Shown piece by piece: positions 11,256 to 26,700 of a stretch of 64,000 nt of DNA. Positions within the stretch are counted from its first letter, which is position 1, and every line of letters begins with the position of its first letter. This DNA comes from Sarcocystis neurona. Lineage: Eukaryota > Apicomplexa > Conoidasida > Eucoccidiorida > Sarcocystidae. The notes beneath the pieces were generated by a model. That model did no database searches. It was not told the origin of the DNA and was given only the letters and a program-made list of their open reading frames with translations. Position numbers and translations under genes: made by a program. The stretch is taken from assembly GCA_000727475.1 (NCBI GenBank), contig KL647320.1:1-64000 (forward strand), written 5' to 3'.

Positions 11256-14200
11256 GTATACGTAGGAAAGGCGTGTGAGGTACGAACGCGCACGTGTATA
11301 AATGAATCGAGTTTGAGGAGGGAGAACTTTTCGATCAGCACGACGTTGCTACGGGATCTTCTCATGTGTGCAGTGACCAAGAAAGACATACCTAATCCAC
11401 ATATATGCCTATATACAGGTGATTTCTGCCTGTCTATCTACGTACATATATATATATATATATATATATAAGCAGGGAAAAGTACGTCTCATCCAGCAGC
11501 TCATCAGCAGGCAAGCCCCTCTTCCGCAGGATGCAACAAGGTGGAAAAGCACCATTTTTTGCCAGGTAGACGTGGCTGAGTAAGAAAGCAACTTTTTGCT
11601 TCTTGCGGAAAACTACATCCGGATGACCTTGCTGTCATCTACGTACATGCGACCCTACGAGAAAGGACCCTAGACGCACAAGTAGAAATTTTCTCTTCGT
11701 CTACAGTTCCACATCGAAAACAAGTCGTCGGTTGAGTGCTTCTCCGCGAGTCCCTACTCTTCCGCCACACTGCAGGAGAGTCAACTGAGACACTTCCGCC
11801 CCCAGCAGCCGCAGAGCAAATCGCCCCACCCGAAAAAAACGCCCTTGTCCAGTCGAAGTTTCAAACCTACGCTAGTCGCATCACCAGCGCTTGTATATAT
11901 ATATGTATATTTTTGTATGATGATATACATAGACGCTTCACATGCGCTTGCACATACACAGATATATAGATATATATGTTTGCCTTTGTATGCAGACGTA
12001 TATAGAGGCCTCACGCGCGTGTATATATATATATATATTTGTCTTTGTGTGAAGATACATGTAGACGCACCACGTGCGGTTGTATATATATATGTATACA
12101 TATATGTTACCCACATCAAATACATGCAGTCGCAGAGAGCCGAGGAAAAGGAAATCGGCCCGAGGCCTGCAGGTCTATTGTGTGCGGGTATCTGCGTCTT
12201 ACGAGTGTATTGGCAACACTTTCTTTCTTGTAGTTTTTCAAGTCTGCGGTGCTGTAGACGACCAGCAGATCTCCCCTGCGCACCGGCAGTTCTCTTCCGA
12301 GCAAGACAACGTTCGTGTACCAGCTGTCGCACTGCTGCTCGAAGACCGGACCGAAGTGCAGCCCCTGCGACCCGCGCGTGCGGCGAAGAAAAAAAGAAGC
12401 CGCCCGCAAGCAAAGACGAAACAGGCCTTTCTTCTTCAAACGAAGCCAGGCTTTCTCTTTGCGCTTCACTACAACGAGAATCCAAGAAAAACACACTTCC
12501 GCCCACGCAGAAAAGAGCAAACGCTTCCCACGTTATCCCGCACACACTAAAGGGGCTGTGCAGTCATAGATACACCTGTGTTTCTTACGCACGTCTACAC
12601 TTACGTAGATAGTCATACATACGTATATATATGTAGACACTCGCCTATACAAAGCAGAGGACGGGGAGGATCCAGAAGAAAAAAAGACGTGCGTTTGAGA
12701 GCAGTTTCGTTATCTCCGAAGAAAAAGAAGCAGCTGCACGTTTCCGGGTGTATACGCATCCGGGGAATATGTGTATGTATGTGTGCGTATGTGTGAGTCT
12801 CTGTGTGAGGGTCTCTCTCTCTATATATATATATGTGTACACGTGAAAGAAGAGAAGGGATGGAAGAATCCTGAAGAAGGAGAAGCAAACGATGCGTGGA
12901 TACAATTGCCGTTTTCTCTTTTCCGCCATGTGGTGTAGAAACGTGGAAGCTGCGGACGTTCAACTACACTCACGCGGTGTATACGCAACCCCGAGGCGGG
13001 CAGCAGCAGAACACCCCCAGTGTGTGTGTGTGGGACCCCCCTTGCGGTGTCCGGACGCCGCAGCAGAAGCACACGTGGGGGGGGTTGCCAGCTCAGCGAC
13101 GGAAGTCGGTAGGCGGTCGAAAATAGACGCATGCGCTTCTACAGCGGCACATACGCGTGTGTTGCTTCCGAAGCAGCTGACCGACCCAGCAACAGAGACA
13201 GACAGACGCAGGAGACGGAGACGGAGAGCGAAACCGAAGACTTCCCCGGGAAGTTGAAAGGTTTTCTTCTTGTAGATCCCTCCCTTTCGAAAGAAAAAAA
13301 AGGGGACAGTCGACAGCAAATACAATGTACGCAGAGATATGCACACGCGTCTTCGGTTCACAGCCGTGCGCGCGTACATCCATAGATATCTTAGAGAGAA
13401 CTTTGAATAGAGAAAGACGCAGTGAGAGGCTAACATATATCAGAACACTTCCCCTGCGAAAGAAAACACGTATACCTTTCTGAGCGCGCACACAAAACGC
13501 GTATCTATGGATATTCTCTGTCCCTACATATATATGGACTACCTAAAGAAGCACATACGTGGATTTTGTGTGTCTGCGTGTGTGTGTGTGTGTCGTTATA
13601 CATATATATATATACTTACACATATAGGACAAAGATGCATACGTGTGGATCTTGTGTGTGAGTAGCTATACATATACGTATATGTATATAGTAAAAAGAT
13701 GCACATGTGCGGATCCTATGTGTGCGCAGTTATACATATATATATATATATATATATATGTGGTATATAATACTTTTCGAAATAGAATTATCCTTGAATA
13801 TATATAAATATATATATATGTATATATATAAATATAGACATGTATATGTATGATAGATAAATGTATGGATCTTGCCCCCGTGTAAATGTATATATATATA
13901 TGATAAAGACACACATGTATAGATAGGACCCGGCATTGGTAAGCGTCGGTGCATGCACACACAGTGGTGGTGGTGGTGATGGTGGCGGTGGTGGTGGTGA
14001 TGGTGGCGGTGGTGGTGGTGATGGTGGTGGTGATGGTAGTGATGGTGGCGGTGGTGACGGTGCTGGTGGTGATGGTGGCGGTGGTGGTGATGGTAGCGGT
14101 GGTGGCGGCGGTGGTGGTGGTGGTGGCTGAGGTACCGGCCGAATTTCGACGTCGATCGCGGCAAGGAGGCCCGCGAGTTTTCCGCTGCGGTTCAAGCGAA

Positions 14201-17200
14201 AACGCAGCTCCCGTCGCTGGAAAGCAGCAGCAGAAGCAGAAGAAGCAAAAGCAGGGGAAAGAGAAGCATCAGCGCAGCGGCAAGCCGACGGGCAGCAGTG
14301 CCAGCTGCAGCAGCAGCAGGGAAGGGAGAAATACATCAGCGGGGAAAGCAGCAGCAGCCGAATACGCAGCAGGACCGGCAGCAGCAGCAGCAGGGAAGGA
14401 AGAGCAGCAACTCCAGCAGGAGAAACAAAAAGAGGTACAGAAGCAGCGGCGGTAGCAGGAAGTGAGGCAGTAGCAGCAGCACCCAGACGGAGCGGCAGTA
14501 AACGCAGAAGAAGCAGCAGAGGAGGCAGTGTCGGAGTCGGGGTCGCAGCACCAGAAGCAGCAGCGGGAACAGCAGCAGCAGGATAAACAGAAGCGACAGC
14601 ACTACATCGTCGGGGAAAACGCAGGGCGGCGCCACTACCGAAGGCAGCAGGGCAGCAGCAGCAGCAAAACCTTGGCCAGCGCCTGTGATTCTACCCTGTT
14701 CTCGTGCGGTGACGCTACCTTTTATGAAGAAGCATAGATAGGCCAATTCAAGTGGGGGCATTGCCTGTACAAGTGTGAAGTGCATGCAGGCAGCATTGCC
14801 CTGAGGCGAGCGGAAATGCTTGACGACGACCTCTCTTCCTATATTTACATACATACATCCGTATACATATATATATATATATACGTTGACGTATCTTTCT
14901 GTATATGTATATATATATATATACACGTATACACCCGGACATATCCACGTACTTTTCTCGTATCTCTCTATCTGTATATATATATATACATATGCACATA
15001 CACACCCCGACACATCCACGTACTTTCTTTTCTCGTGTCTCTCTATTATATGCACACGGACACATCCACGTACGTTTCTCTCTCATCTTCTCTCTCTGTG
15101 TATATATACAGGCATTCGCACGTATTTGTATCTGCCTACGAATATACTTCTATCTACGTCTGCACAGATATCTACTACATGAGTGACTTTTTCAAAACAT
15201 ACGTTGTAGGAGTAGGGAGGGACCCCCACGTTTGTGCGCATATATATATATATATGTATATATCGATCTCTGTGTGTGTGTGTCTCTCTCTCTCTCTATG
15301 TATATACGTATGTAGCATGCGTCTTCTTCATGCGTATAGAACATATGAAAAATATTTGTGTTTATGTGTATGTATGACATCGTGGACATACAAATATGTC
15401 TGCTTCGGAAGGTGGACTGGCAGCCGTTCGAAGATACAAAATAGAGACACTTCTACGTACGAGCCACAGCAGGTCGACAAATGTGTGTGCTGCTGCATGC
15501 AGGCGTAGATTCTTGCACAGCGCAGCGCGTCCGTACATGTGTACCTCTCTGTGTATCCGCATGTATGTGTATACATATAAATATGTATAGGCTCCTGCAC
15601 ACATGCGGATCTCCCTATATACGCACGTATATGTGTGTGCATATCTGTACAAATATATGTTCCCCTGCATCCAGGTCTCTCTATACGTATGTACATATAC
15701 ATATACGCTCCCGTGTGTGTGCAAGTCTCTCTGTGTATGTACACATATGTGTATATATATATGTACGTGCATACATATCTCTGTAAATATGTATACATAT
15801 GCATATATATATACATTTATGCTCGCTGCGGGCAGGTCGGTTTATATGTGTACACACATATGTATATACATGTAGATTCCCCCGGGGCATACAGGTCTCT
15901 TTCTATATATGTACGTATATTTATATATACGTATATATGCATGTGGAGAAGGCTCCCGTACATACAGGTCTCTGTTGCTCTATATGTACACATATGCATA
16001 TATATCTCTCTATATTATATGTATGTGCTCTGGTGTACGCAGATAGAGAGATAGACACGTAGACTGCAGAGGCCAACACACGCATGCGGAAGTGTTTGCA
16101 GAGAATTAGTTATAGAGTCAAAAGTAGACACCAACAAAACACAGAACGGGCGACGGGAGAGGCAGCGCGCATGCAGTGATGCGGGATGAATTTCGTCAAG
16201 CGCAGAGACGCCATTCGTAATCGCCCAAGCGGCACGTCCGCAGATAAATTCATACACATATACACATAGCGATATACATACATGGACAAAGACACGTACA
16301 TAGGCATATACATACATGAGTATAGACACCTACACATAGATACATAGACACAGACATAGACACGTACGCACAGATATGTAGACATACACAGAAACAGACA
16401 CGTACATATAGATATGTAGACATATCCAGACACAGACACGTACATACTGATACATAGACATACAAATAGACACGTACATACTGATACATAGACATACAAA
16501 TAGACACGTACATATAGATACATAGACATACATAGACACAGACACGTGCATATAGATACATAGACATACATAGATGTAGACACGTACATTGAGATATATA
16601 CACATACATAGACGTAGACACGTACATAGAGATACATAGACAGACACAGACATAGACAGGTACATAGAGATATATACACATACAGAGACATAGACACGTA
16701 CATATAGATATATAGAAATACATATAGACACGCGTGAGGACAAACATGCATATAGATGGGTACACATACATATAGACACGCACACGCACACATACAAAAA
16801 AATACATATACGTAGAGCAATATACATAAGTATACATGAATACATGCATACACATATACACACGTAGGCATAGACAGAGGTACACAGAGGTAGACACAGA
16901 CACGTGCATATATGTAGATATGCGTATAAATACACAGATAGAAGGATAAACGTACATAGACGCGGCGCCGGTGCAAACGCAGAGAGATGGAGAGACATAC
17001 GCATACACATACATACATAAGTAGGTCACATAGATGAGGATATACATATATACATATATGCGCATATATATACATACACAGGCATACATACATACATGCA
17101 CATACATACATACATAGACACAGGCATCTGCATACAAATATGCACATATATATATATATGTACACACATATGTGCATGCAGACATACGCATACATACATA

Positions 17201-18750
17201 CGTAGACGCACGTACCTATATACAAACATACACATATCCATATATATATATATATACATATGTATATGCACACATATACACATACATACATATGTACACA
17301 CACACAGGCACACATACATACATATATACATGCATACATACACATATATATATACACATACACAGTCGGAAGGAAGTGAGAAGGAGATGAACATTTACCT
17401 GCAGCATCTGAGGCGCCATCGGCTTTTCAAACTGCAGCTGCTCCATCGGCAGCAAGTAGTCGCAGAGCAGCAACGAAGAGAACTGCAGTCCCACCTGCAG
17501 ACCCAGCACGCAGTCACCTATTGCACGAAGATTTATGTATTCTATAGACTAGAGCACACACAAAACAGTCATATATGTATCTGTGCGCAGCACCTCGACA
17601 CGCACCTATGTATATCTATATATATATACGTGTATGGATTTATACAGACCTCCAATTGTGCCGTAATACCTCCACATATATAAATGTAGGGAGATACAAA
17701 CACATATGTTTGTACGAGCACTCCTGTGAGGAGCAGCCTATCGACGTGTGAGCTACTGAAGTTTCTCGATACCTGCAAGGGAACTTCCCTTACCGCTAGG
17801 AAGTGTACCACACACACGCGCAGGCTGCTGCGCATGCACTTGCTACTGCTGCTGCTTCCCCTGCTTCTTCCGCTCCTGCTGCTGCTGCTACTTCCCGCGC
17901 TTCTTCCGCTCCTGCTGCTGTTGCTGCTTCCCGTGCTTCTTCAGCTCATGCTGCCGCTGCTGCTTCTCCTGCGTCTACACGTCGTGCTGCTGTTGCTACT
18001 TCTTCCCCTGCTGCCGCTGCTGCTTCCCCTGCTGCACGGGTGCGTCTGCCAGCTGTCAGAGAAACTCGGTGTGGGGCGGTGGTTCTGCGCCGGTAGGTGC
18101 GTCATCTTCGAACGTGATAGAAAAACTTCATCGCGACATACTGCCACGTACATATATCAAAAATAGACGCACATGTGGCAGAAGAAATTCACCTCGTAGA
18201 GGGATGCGTAGAAAGTCACGTCCCCCCCCCCACACACATAAATATCGCATGCATGAGCAGAAAAAGAACTGCCGGAAAGTCTACGACGACATGCAGACAT
18301 TTACTTCTACAGAAAGAGAAGAACGAGGAGAAGAGAAGGGAAAGGAACTTTTGGCTCTACAAGAATATATACGCATTCACACAGAGAAAAAGACAGACAG
18401 AAGGAGAGTCACAGGAGGAAATACCACGTACACATGCACAGAGACTCTTTCACACAAAAAAAGTCAACACACACATATACAGGAATGCACGTCTTCTTCT
18501 AAAGAGACACAAGCACGGGCTACACATATACACATATATGTCTGTGTATATAGATATATACAGGGCGAGACACGCTAACAAGCTACATATATCTATAAAT
18601 ATATGTCTGTGCTTATATATATATATATGTATATACAGAGAGAGATACACGCTAACCAGCTACACATATATATATATATAAAGACACGCTAACGAAATGC
18701 ATATATACATATATATATACATATATATATATTTATATACACCTGAATAC

Positions 18751-18781
<31 letters not shown>

Positions 18782-21700
18782 TACAGAGAGAGAGAGGCGC
18801 TGACAAGGTACAGATATACATACATATATATATATGTATGCATATATCTATCTATATATATATGTATATGTATCCACTAACTCAGAGGTAGGTGCAGCTA
18901 ATCACTCCAGAGGACAACTGAATAGGAAGTGTGATGGAGTGAACTTTTACAGAAAGTGGGGGGGAAAATTTTTAATTTTGAGGAGAAGTTTTGATGAAAA
19001 AAGGCGGCTTTCGACAGACGCACTTTCGTACAGAAATTACATTTGCGACAGACCTTCGGCACAGCTCCATGTAAAATCACTCCATACACGAGCGTGCCTC
19101 TCTTCAAGAATATATCCATACATATGAGTATGGGTGTGTGCATATATGTGTATATATATATATGTATACACGTATGTATATGTATAAAATATATGTACCT
19201 ATGCACAACTATGTATATATACATATGTGCATGTATTATATATATATGTATATATATGTATATATGCGTATCCGTGTGTATAAATCATATATATATGTAT
19301 GTATATGTGTATATATGTATATATGTATAGACATACATAAGTAGGAGTAGTATGTGTAGACAGAGATGCGCCAAGAAAGCAGCGCGAGAAGAGCTGCAGC
19401 AGATATCAGACCCTTTCTCTGCCCGTAGTATCTCACCCTCTCCCCCGGGCCCTACCAGAGACACATTTACACATATATATATGCATAAAGAATTCTGTAT
19501 TTAAATATACACATATATGTGTATAAGTTTCTGTTTACACATATGTATGTATATATTTGTGGTGGGAGCAGATATGTTCCTTGCTTTAGCGCGTGCCAGG
19601 AGAGGCTGGACCACGGGCACGTACTTTCTTGCAGATATATATGTGTGTGTGTGGAGTATAGACCCCATTTTTAGACCACTTATAGACCCCCTTTATTGCA
19701 GACGTGCGAGGGAGAGACGGAGACGGCGAGGCAGAGAAAGGGGGCGAGACAGGAAGCAAGTGAGATGTGCCTGTGCGGAGAAGTATACGAGAAAAGGAGG
19801 GAGGGTGCCTCATCCGCCTGTTCGGAGGGCCTTCGCAGTTTTTTTTTGAAGACGAGGAAGTTTTTGGACTCCGCTCAGAAACTTTCAACTCGACCACAAA
19901 CTCGCACACACACACACACGCACACAGAGGCAAGAGAGAGACACAGAGAGAAAAAGAGGAACACTCGTCAATTCGGCAAGACAGCAGTCTCCAGACTTAT
20001 CTACCCTGCATGCGTTCACACCTATATATATGCGTGTATCTACATACATACACAGAGACAGAGAGACAGATAAAATCGTCAAATACCCACACATATATAT
20101 GTGTACGTGTGCAGGTGTACATACGTCGTGCTACACACAGACAGAAAACTAGACAGATACATAGACGGGCATATATATCTATACAGATATATGTATGTAC
20201 TTATACATATATACATGTGTAGATGTAGAGAAAGAGAGAGACAAGTACATACATATATACATCCAGGTATTACAGGCAGCCAAATATATATATATATATA
20301 TGCACCTGTGTGTGTGTGTCTCTCTCTCTCCAGATATATACACACATATGGATGTGTACACGAATAGATTTGTATATACAAACTAGGAGATTTACACATT
20401 TACGTTTCTGCATACGAATATATATAAAAGTCGCTTGCAATGGTATACCAGTAAGGAGCGCAGAAAGATGTAGATCGCGTTTTGATGTGTATCGGAGATA
20501 TGTCTCTGCAGCTACGTAATAACGAGGAGGCACACACGCGCCTCTATGTATATATGCGGAGATAGACGTAAGCCTATATGCATAGAGGTATGTTTGTATA
20601 GCGGGTGAGAGACGCAGCATATATATGAACAGAGAAATAGACCGCCGCAACTTTTTGCTTTCGATTTACAAGAGCAGGAATATCCTGGGGAGAGAGACAC
20701 AGAAACAGAGCGAGACGTACACAGACAGAGACACGGCTCAGAAGACTCTCCCACACGCTGACAAAGCGGCTCAAAAAAAGACAGACAAAAACCCAGGAAA
20801 GCAGCTAGGCGTCAAAAGCGAGAGAAACACGGAGAGACAGGGAGGCAGGGAGAGAGAAAGGGAGACACGGAGAGACGGGGAGACACGGAGAGACAGGGAG
20901 ATAGAGGGGGAGACACGGAGATATAGAGGGAGACGCGGAGATGTAGAGGGAGGCACGGAGAGACAGGGAGATACAGGGGGAGACACGGAGATATAGAGGG
21001 AGACACGGAGAGACGGAGGGACATAGAGAGACGGGGGGAGACGGAGGGACATGGAGAGACGGGGAGACACGGAGAGACATGGAGGGAGACACGGAGGTAT
21101 AGAGGGAGACACGGAGAGACAGAGAGAGACAGGGAGAGACGGAGAGACAGGGAGACACGCACAGAGAGACACAAACAGAGAGACACACACACAGGGATGG
21201 AGAGAGAGAGAGACGCCGAGGCAGCTGCTATTTAGAAGTTTTTGACGCTTTTTGGTGGGGCGGGGTCGTATGTCAGAGAAGGAGACTCTCGGCCGAAGGA
21301 CGGGGAGAGGGGAGCGAAGAGACGGAGAAGATATGCAGAAGAAAACGAAACGGGTGACCTACGCTCTGAAAGAGCCGCCAGCGAGGAGAAAAAATTGTGC
21401 GCTCCGCATGCTCCCGTGCCTGCCCATTTCCTCCCACACATACACGTATTGACGCATATATGTAGGAAAGATATATAAACAGAGATACATACACACACCC
21501 ACACACAGAGGGACTTACATACTACACATATACATATGTAGGGAACACATACATATAGAGAGAGATATACACAGAGACACACAGAGGTGAATGTGTGGAA
21601 CATAAAGATGGATATATACATACACACAACTGAATGCATTCACACATTTACACATATATATATGCAAGTGGAAGAAAGACATACACACAAGAGAGAGATA

Positions 21701-23675
21701 TATACACAGAGACAGGGTAGGTGTCTACATACACGTATATATATGTGGAGGAGAGGTGTGTATACGGGAAGGAGAGGCACCTCTGTATACGGACGTGTAA
21801 AGAATGAGCACAGAAGTCGGAGCGACTTTTCTTCTTCTCCGTCCGCGACGCATGCGAGGGAAATTTAAACTCGACGTTTCTCCTCGGAAAAAAAAGGAGG
21901 ACGAAGAAGAAGGTTCTGTCGCGAGCCGAAATGCAGCGGCGGTGGCTTCACACATATATATCAATATATATATGTGTACATACAGTTATATGTATAGTCC
22001 TCCTCTGTATCCGTCGTGAAATATATATAGACAATTGTACGAAGAGGCAGGAAAAGGGGGGGAAGGGGAGGAGGAGATGGCAAGGCCTTCTTTCTGTATA
22101 TATCTGCAGTCTCAGGACGCCTGTTCACACATGCAGGACAACACAAATTCTGACAAATTTCTGGTCTCTTGGTTTCTCTCCGTACCTGCCACATACACGG
22201 ATACAGAGATACGCATGCAAAGGCATGCAAAGGTATTTATATATACATATATATATGCATATTTGTATACATGTGCATATGTATCCACGTACGAATGTAT
22301 ATGTTTATAGATGTATGTACGTATATGTATTCATACGCTTTACAGATACCTATTCAGGCTTTACGTATACACTATATGCTGACATATACAAATATATATA
22401 TATATAAATGTATAAATGTACAGGTCCATGCATATATGTGGATACATTTATATGTGCGCATGTATACATGTATGCACACGTATATATGTATGTACATATT
22501 TTTATATACGTAGACTTTATACATGTGTTTCGAGGCTCACGTATGTAGAATGTGCTGCCATATGTATATATATGTATTTCACAACGTACAAGAGGAGAGC
22601 CATACATATATATATATGTGCCTATAGAAATTGTACAGATACACGTGTCTACAAGCATACGCATGCACACATATATGTACATATTCAAGCCTATAGGGAT
22701 TCTGTAGTGGTACGCGCTCAGGAGTATATACATATGCACATATATACATATATAAATGTCTACACATAAATATGTATACATATATATTTATATGCTTCTA
22801 TGTATACAGGCATATGCATGCACACACGTGTGTCTGTGTGTATACATATGCGCATATATATATATATATATAAATTTTGAGCCTGTAGTGATTTGTATAG
22901 GGGTACATATATAAAAGCACATATATATGCCTTTCTGCATTCTCTAAGTTTACCAGCCCACGACATCCTGCGACGAATTCTGCGTAGATGTGTGACATTT
23001 TCTTTCAAGAGGAAATGCAGAGACACGTGCAGTTGATTTAATTTTGGGGGGGGCAGAAACTACCGGGAACTTGACGCAGGCCGGCGTGGGAAATTCACAC
23101 GGAGACATGCATGTTGTCGCTGCGAGTGGGATGGACCGCGGGCAGTAGCCGAGACGCCGCTGCAAATCGTCGTAGACATCTGCTGCTCCTTCCTGAGAAG
23201 CAAAATCTCCCAATATTTCGTGGATAATCATATCGTAGGCTCTCCCCATACAGCTCCTTTTCTCTTCTTCTTCTTCGTCTTCTCCTTCCCCTCCTGCTGC
23301 ATTTCGACTTTTTGCTGCCGCACTGCTTCCTTCGCTCTCTCCTTCTCCTCCTTCGCCTTCTCCTCTGCCGCATCCTCCCACTCCTCTTCCTGCTGCGCCT
23401 GTCCCTGCTGCTTCGCCTGCGGCTTCTGCTGCTGCTGCTCCTGCTGCTGCTTCTGGTGGTGCCAGTGCACCTCGTGCTCCTCCTGCTGCTCCTTCTGCCG
23501 CTGCTGTTGCTGTTGCTGGTGTTCTTGCTGTCGTTGCTGCTGCTGTTGCTACTCCTGCTACTGCTGCTGTTGCTACTCCTGCTGCTGCTGCTGTTGCTAC
23601 TCCTGCCGCTGCTGTTGCTGCTGCTGTAGTTGCTGTTGTTGTTGCTGCTGCTGTAGCTGCTGCTGTAGTTGCTGC

Positions 23676-23722
<47 letters not shown>

Positions 23723-26700
23723 CTGTTGCTACTGCTGTTGCTGCCGCTGTTGCTACTGCTGTTGCTGCCGCTGTTGCTGCTGCTGCGTCGTGTTCCTCTT
23801 CGCAACGCCTTACTTCCCTCCCCTTCGAAGGGCAGCTATTCTGTGGAGAGGAAGTGGGAGCGGCAGCAGGCACGTGAGGCGCAGCACTTGCAGAAGGAGA
23901 GGACGCTGGCCCAGCAACAACGGGGACTGCAGCGTCAGCAGCAGCCCGCCTGAGAGGGAAAAGTTTGCTGTACGTGTTGAAGACTGTCAAACTTCTCCCA
24001 TTTCCTGGTTCCTGGACATGCAAAGATCCACAGGCAGGGCAGCTCAGTTGCTGCTGCTGCCGCTGCTCTTCTTGGAGTTGTTTCTCTCCCGCTTCTTGTC
24101 CTTGCTGCTGCTTGTTCTCCTCCCCACACGCTTCCTGTTGCCGTCCCTCTAGCTGCTGCTGCTGCTTGAGGCTGCTGCTGCGGTACCGGTGCGAGTAGAT
24201 GCTGCACGGCGAATTAATGTTGTACTGGTGCACCAGCGCAGCAGCAAGCGCAGCAGACGTGCGGCTCACCTGCATTATAGTCGGCAGCAGCAGCAACAGC
24301 AGCAACAGCAGCAGCAGCAACAGCAGCAGCAAAGACAACAGTCACAGCAGCAAGGCGGTCGCGGGCATCAACATTCCATATTGGTAGGGAGACAGAGAAA
24401 GAGAAAGAAAGATGAAGTCAGCAAGAGGAAGACTAATAGAAAAGCGTCAGTTACAACGGCATCGACAACAGATACACGACGTCCGACAGCAGTGGCCACT
24501 CGGACCCGCTGCAGCACCAGCAGCAATAACAACAGCAGTCAAGACGTCCTTACACATCTCTCTACACATACGTCTGTCTCTATATGAGTACATACATATA
24601 CAGGTGTCCACTGGTAAGTGATTTCATAGATATACACATACATAGGCAGTGCGTCACGCAGAGAGATATAAATAGGTACCTACAGCTGTCTCTGCAGCAG
24701 CAGCAATAGCAACGACGACGTACTAACACATATCCAATATATATATATATATATATATACGTGCAGATAGATAGACTTTGCAGAGAGCGTATAACAGATA
24801 AACAAGCAAATTTCCGTGGTTTGTGAATATACACAGGTCACCATAGGCCTGTGTACGAACGTATACAAAAGCGAGGGTATGTGTCTTAGATGTGTATATA
24901 GGCAATGACGGCACTTCTGTGTATACTTGAAGATATGCACGTATTACCTAGAAGAGAATGCGAGAGAAAGATGAAAAGAACAAAAAGGAGAACGCGAAAG
25001 AATTGGAGAAAAAAAGACGTGTCTCTTTTTGTCTCTCTTAACACGTCTACACATAAAGTGGCGTTGTCTCTATGAACACGTGCGGGAGACAGACATATAT
25101 ATGAATACATAGATATATAGATATAGGTAGATATATATATATATAGATAGAGAGAGAGAGATAAATATAGGTAGATAGATATAGATAGATAGATGTAGAC
25201 AGACAGATATAGATAGATATAGAGACAGATATAGACAGATAGACATAGACGGGTAAACACAGGTGGACAGATATAGGTAGATATAGGGATAGATATAGAT
25301 AGATAGACAGATAGATATAGATGGGTAAATATAGGTGGACGCATATCGATAGATGTATATAGATAGATAAATAGATAGAGACAGATATAGATAGATAGAC
25401 AGATAGATATAGATGTAGATAGAATTAGATAAAGATATAGGTAGATGTAGATAGACAGACATATAGACATATGCATGCGTATGTATAGATAGAGAAAGAG
25501 TTATATGCATACACTTCTATATATATGTATGTAGCCATATGCTAATCCTGCAGATACGCACAAATACGAAAGATAGACGTATACGGGTACATGTTGTGAG
25601 AACAACTTCGATAACCACCTGTTTGTACATCTCTACAAAGAAATATATGGAAGCGACAGATAAAAAAAGCAGCAGAATGAAATCCTGCACCCGCGCATGC
25701 ACCTCCTCTATCTACGGTGCAGACATACACACATACACATACATTTGCATTCTAAGCCACAAACACACATACACACATATACACATACTGAAGTGAAGAT
25801 CGACTTTCACACAAATACGAAAGAAGAAGGGGAAGAAGAAGAGGGAGAAATAGGTGCAGAGACGGTAAGGTGGTCGTCTACAGAGTGGACGTGAGTGACG
25901 TGGTAGTCCTGCAGCAGCGCAGGAGAACGGCGGTTGGGGAAGCGTCCCCCAGGCCAAGAAACATGGGCAGCTAATATCGACTGCTCCACTCCCAACCACC
26001 TCCGCACATACGCAATATATATATATATATGCATGCATATATATATATATATGTATGTGCGTGTGCTGCAAGCGGTTGCAAGTCGGCGGAAGGAGGGGGG
26101 AGGGGAGAGCAGGACGCGAGGATCCATCGATGCATGCGACGGAAAAAACGTCCACCCCCCCAGTGAGGAGCCACGTGCGTGCCCCGATGCCTCGCGTGTG
26201 CGGAGATGCAGCTGTTTTGTCTGTGCATGCATGCGCTACTGCATGCCCTACATCTCTTCCATGGAAAATACACATACATACATATATAGATGTAGAGAGA
26301 GACACACCCATATCTAGGGATATATGTTCCATTCGTGTCTGTGTGTGTATATATATATGTATCTGGATAGAGGAGCACGTATATACATATATGTGTGTGC
26401 ACATGTACATATACATATATGTATACTACCAGGCGTATATACATATATGTATTCTACCTACCCCTTTGTGAGGGAGAAACACAGACGGTTTTAGTGGGCG
26501 TGTGCACGCGTTTCTTTTTGCAGAATACGGGCGCATGCAGATGCATAGGGCATTGTTTCACACGCCTGCATAAGTGTACACAGAATACACGAGAATATAG
26601 AAATATACATATGGAGCAGATACACCCACCACCGTATAGAATATGCACGCGATAGCAGCACCTCCACATATATGTCACAAATTTGGACAAAGAGAAGGAG

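Noticed and set aside
13936..14130. Gly/Asp-rich small protein
   Set aside because: GGT/GAT triplet repeat with no flanking coding signal; it lies inside intron 6.
16110..17363. 417-codon minus frame
   Set aside because: Met/Tyr/Val/Cys monotony from TACATA-type repeats; only its last 60 codons are unique and they match nothing recognised.
17700..17770. Possible 19-codon extra methyltransferase exon
   Set aside because: The phases would fit, but the residues match no PRMT segment and the direct exon 4-exon 5 join reads better.
23220..24152. 310-codon plus frame rich in Cys and Ser
   Set aside because: It is the shadow of methyltransferase exon 4; the composition comes from CTG/TGC triplets.
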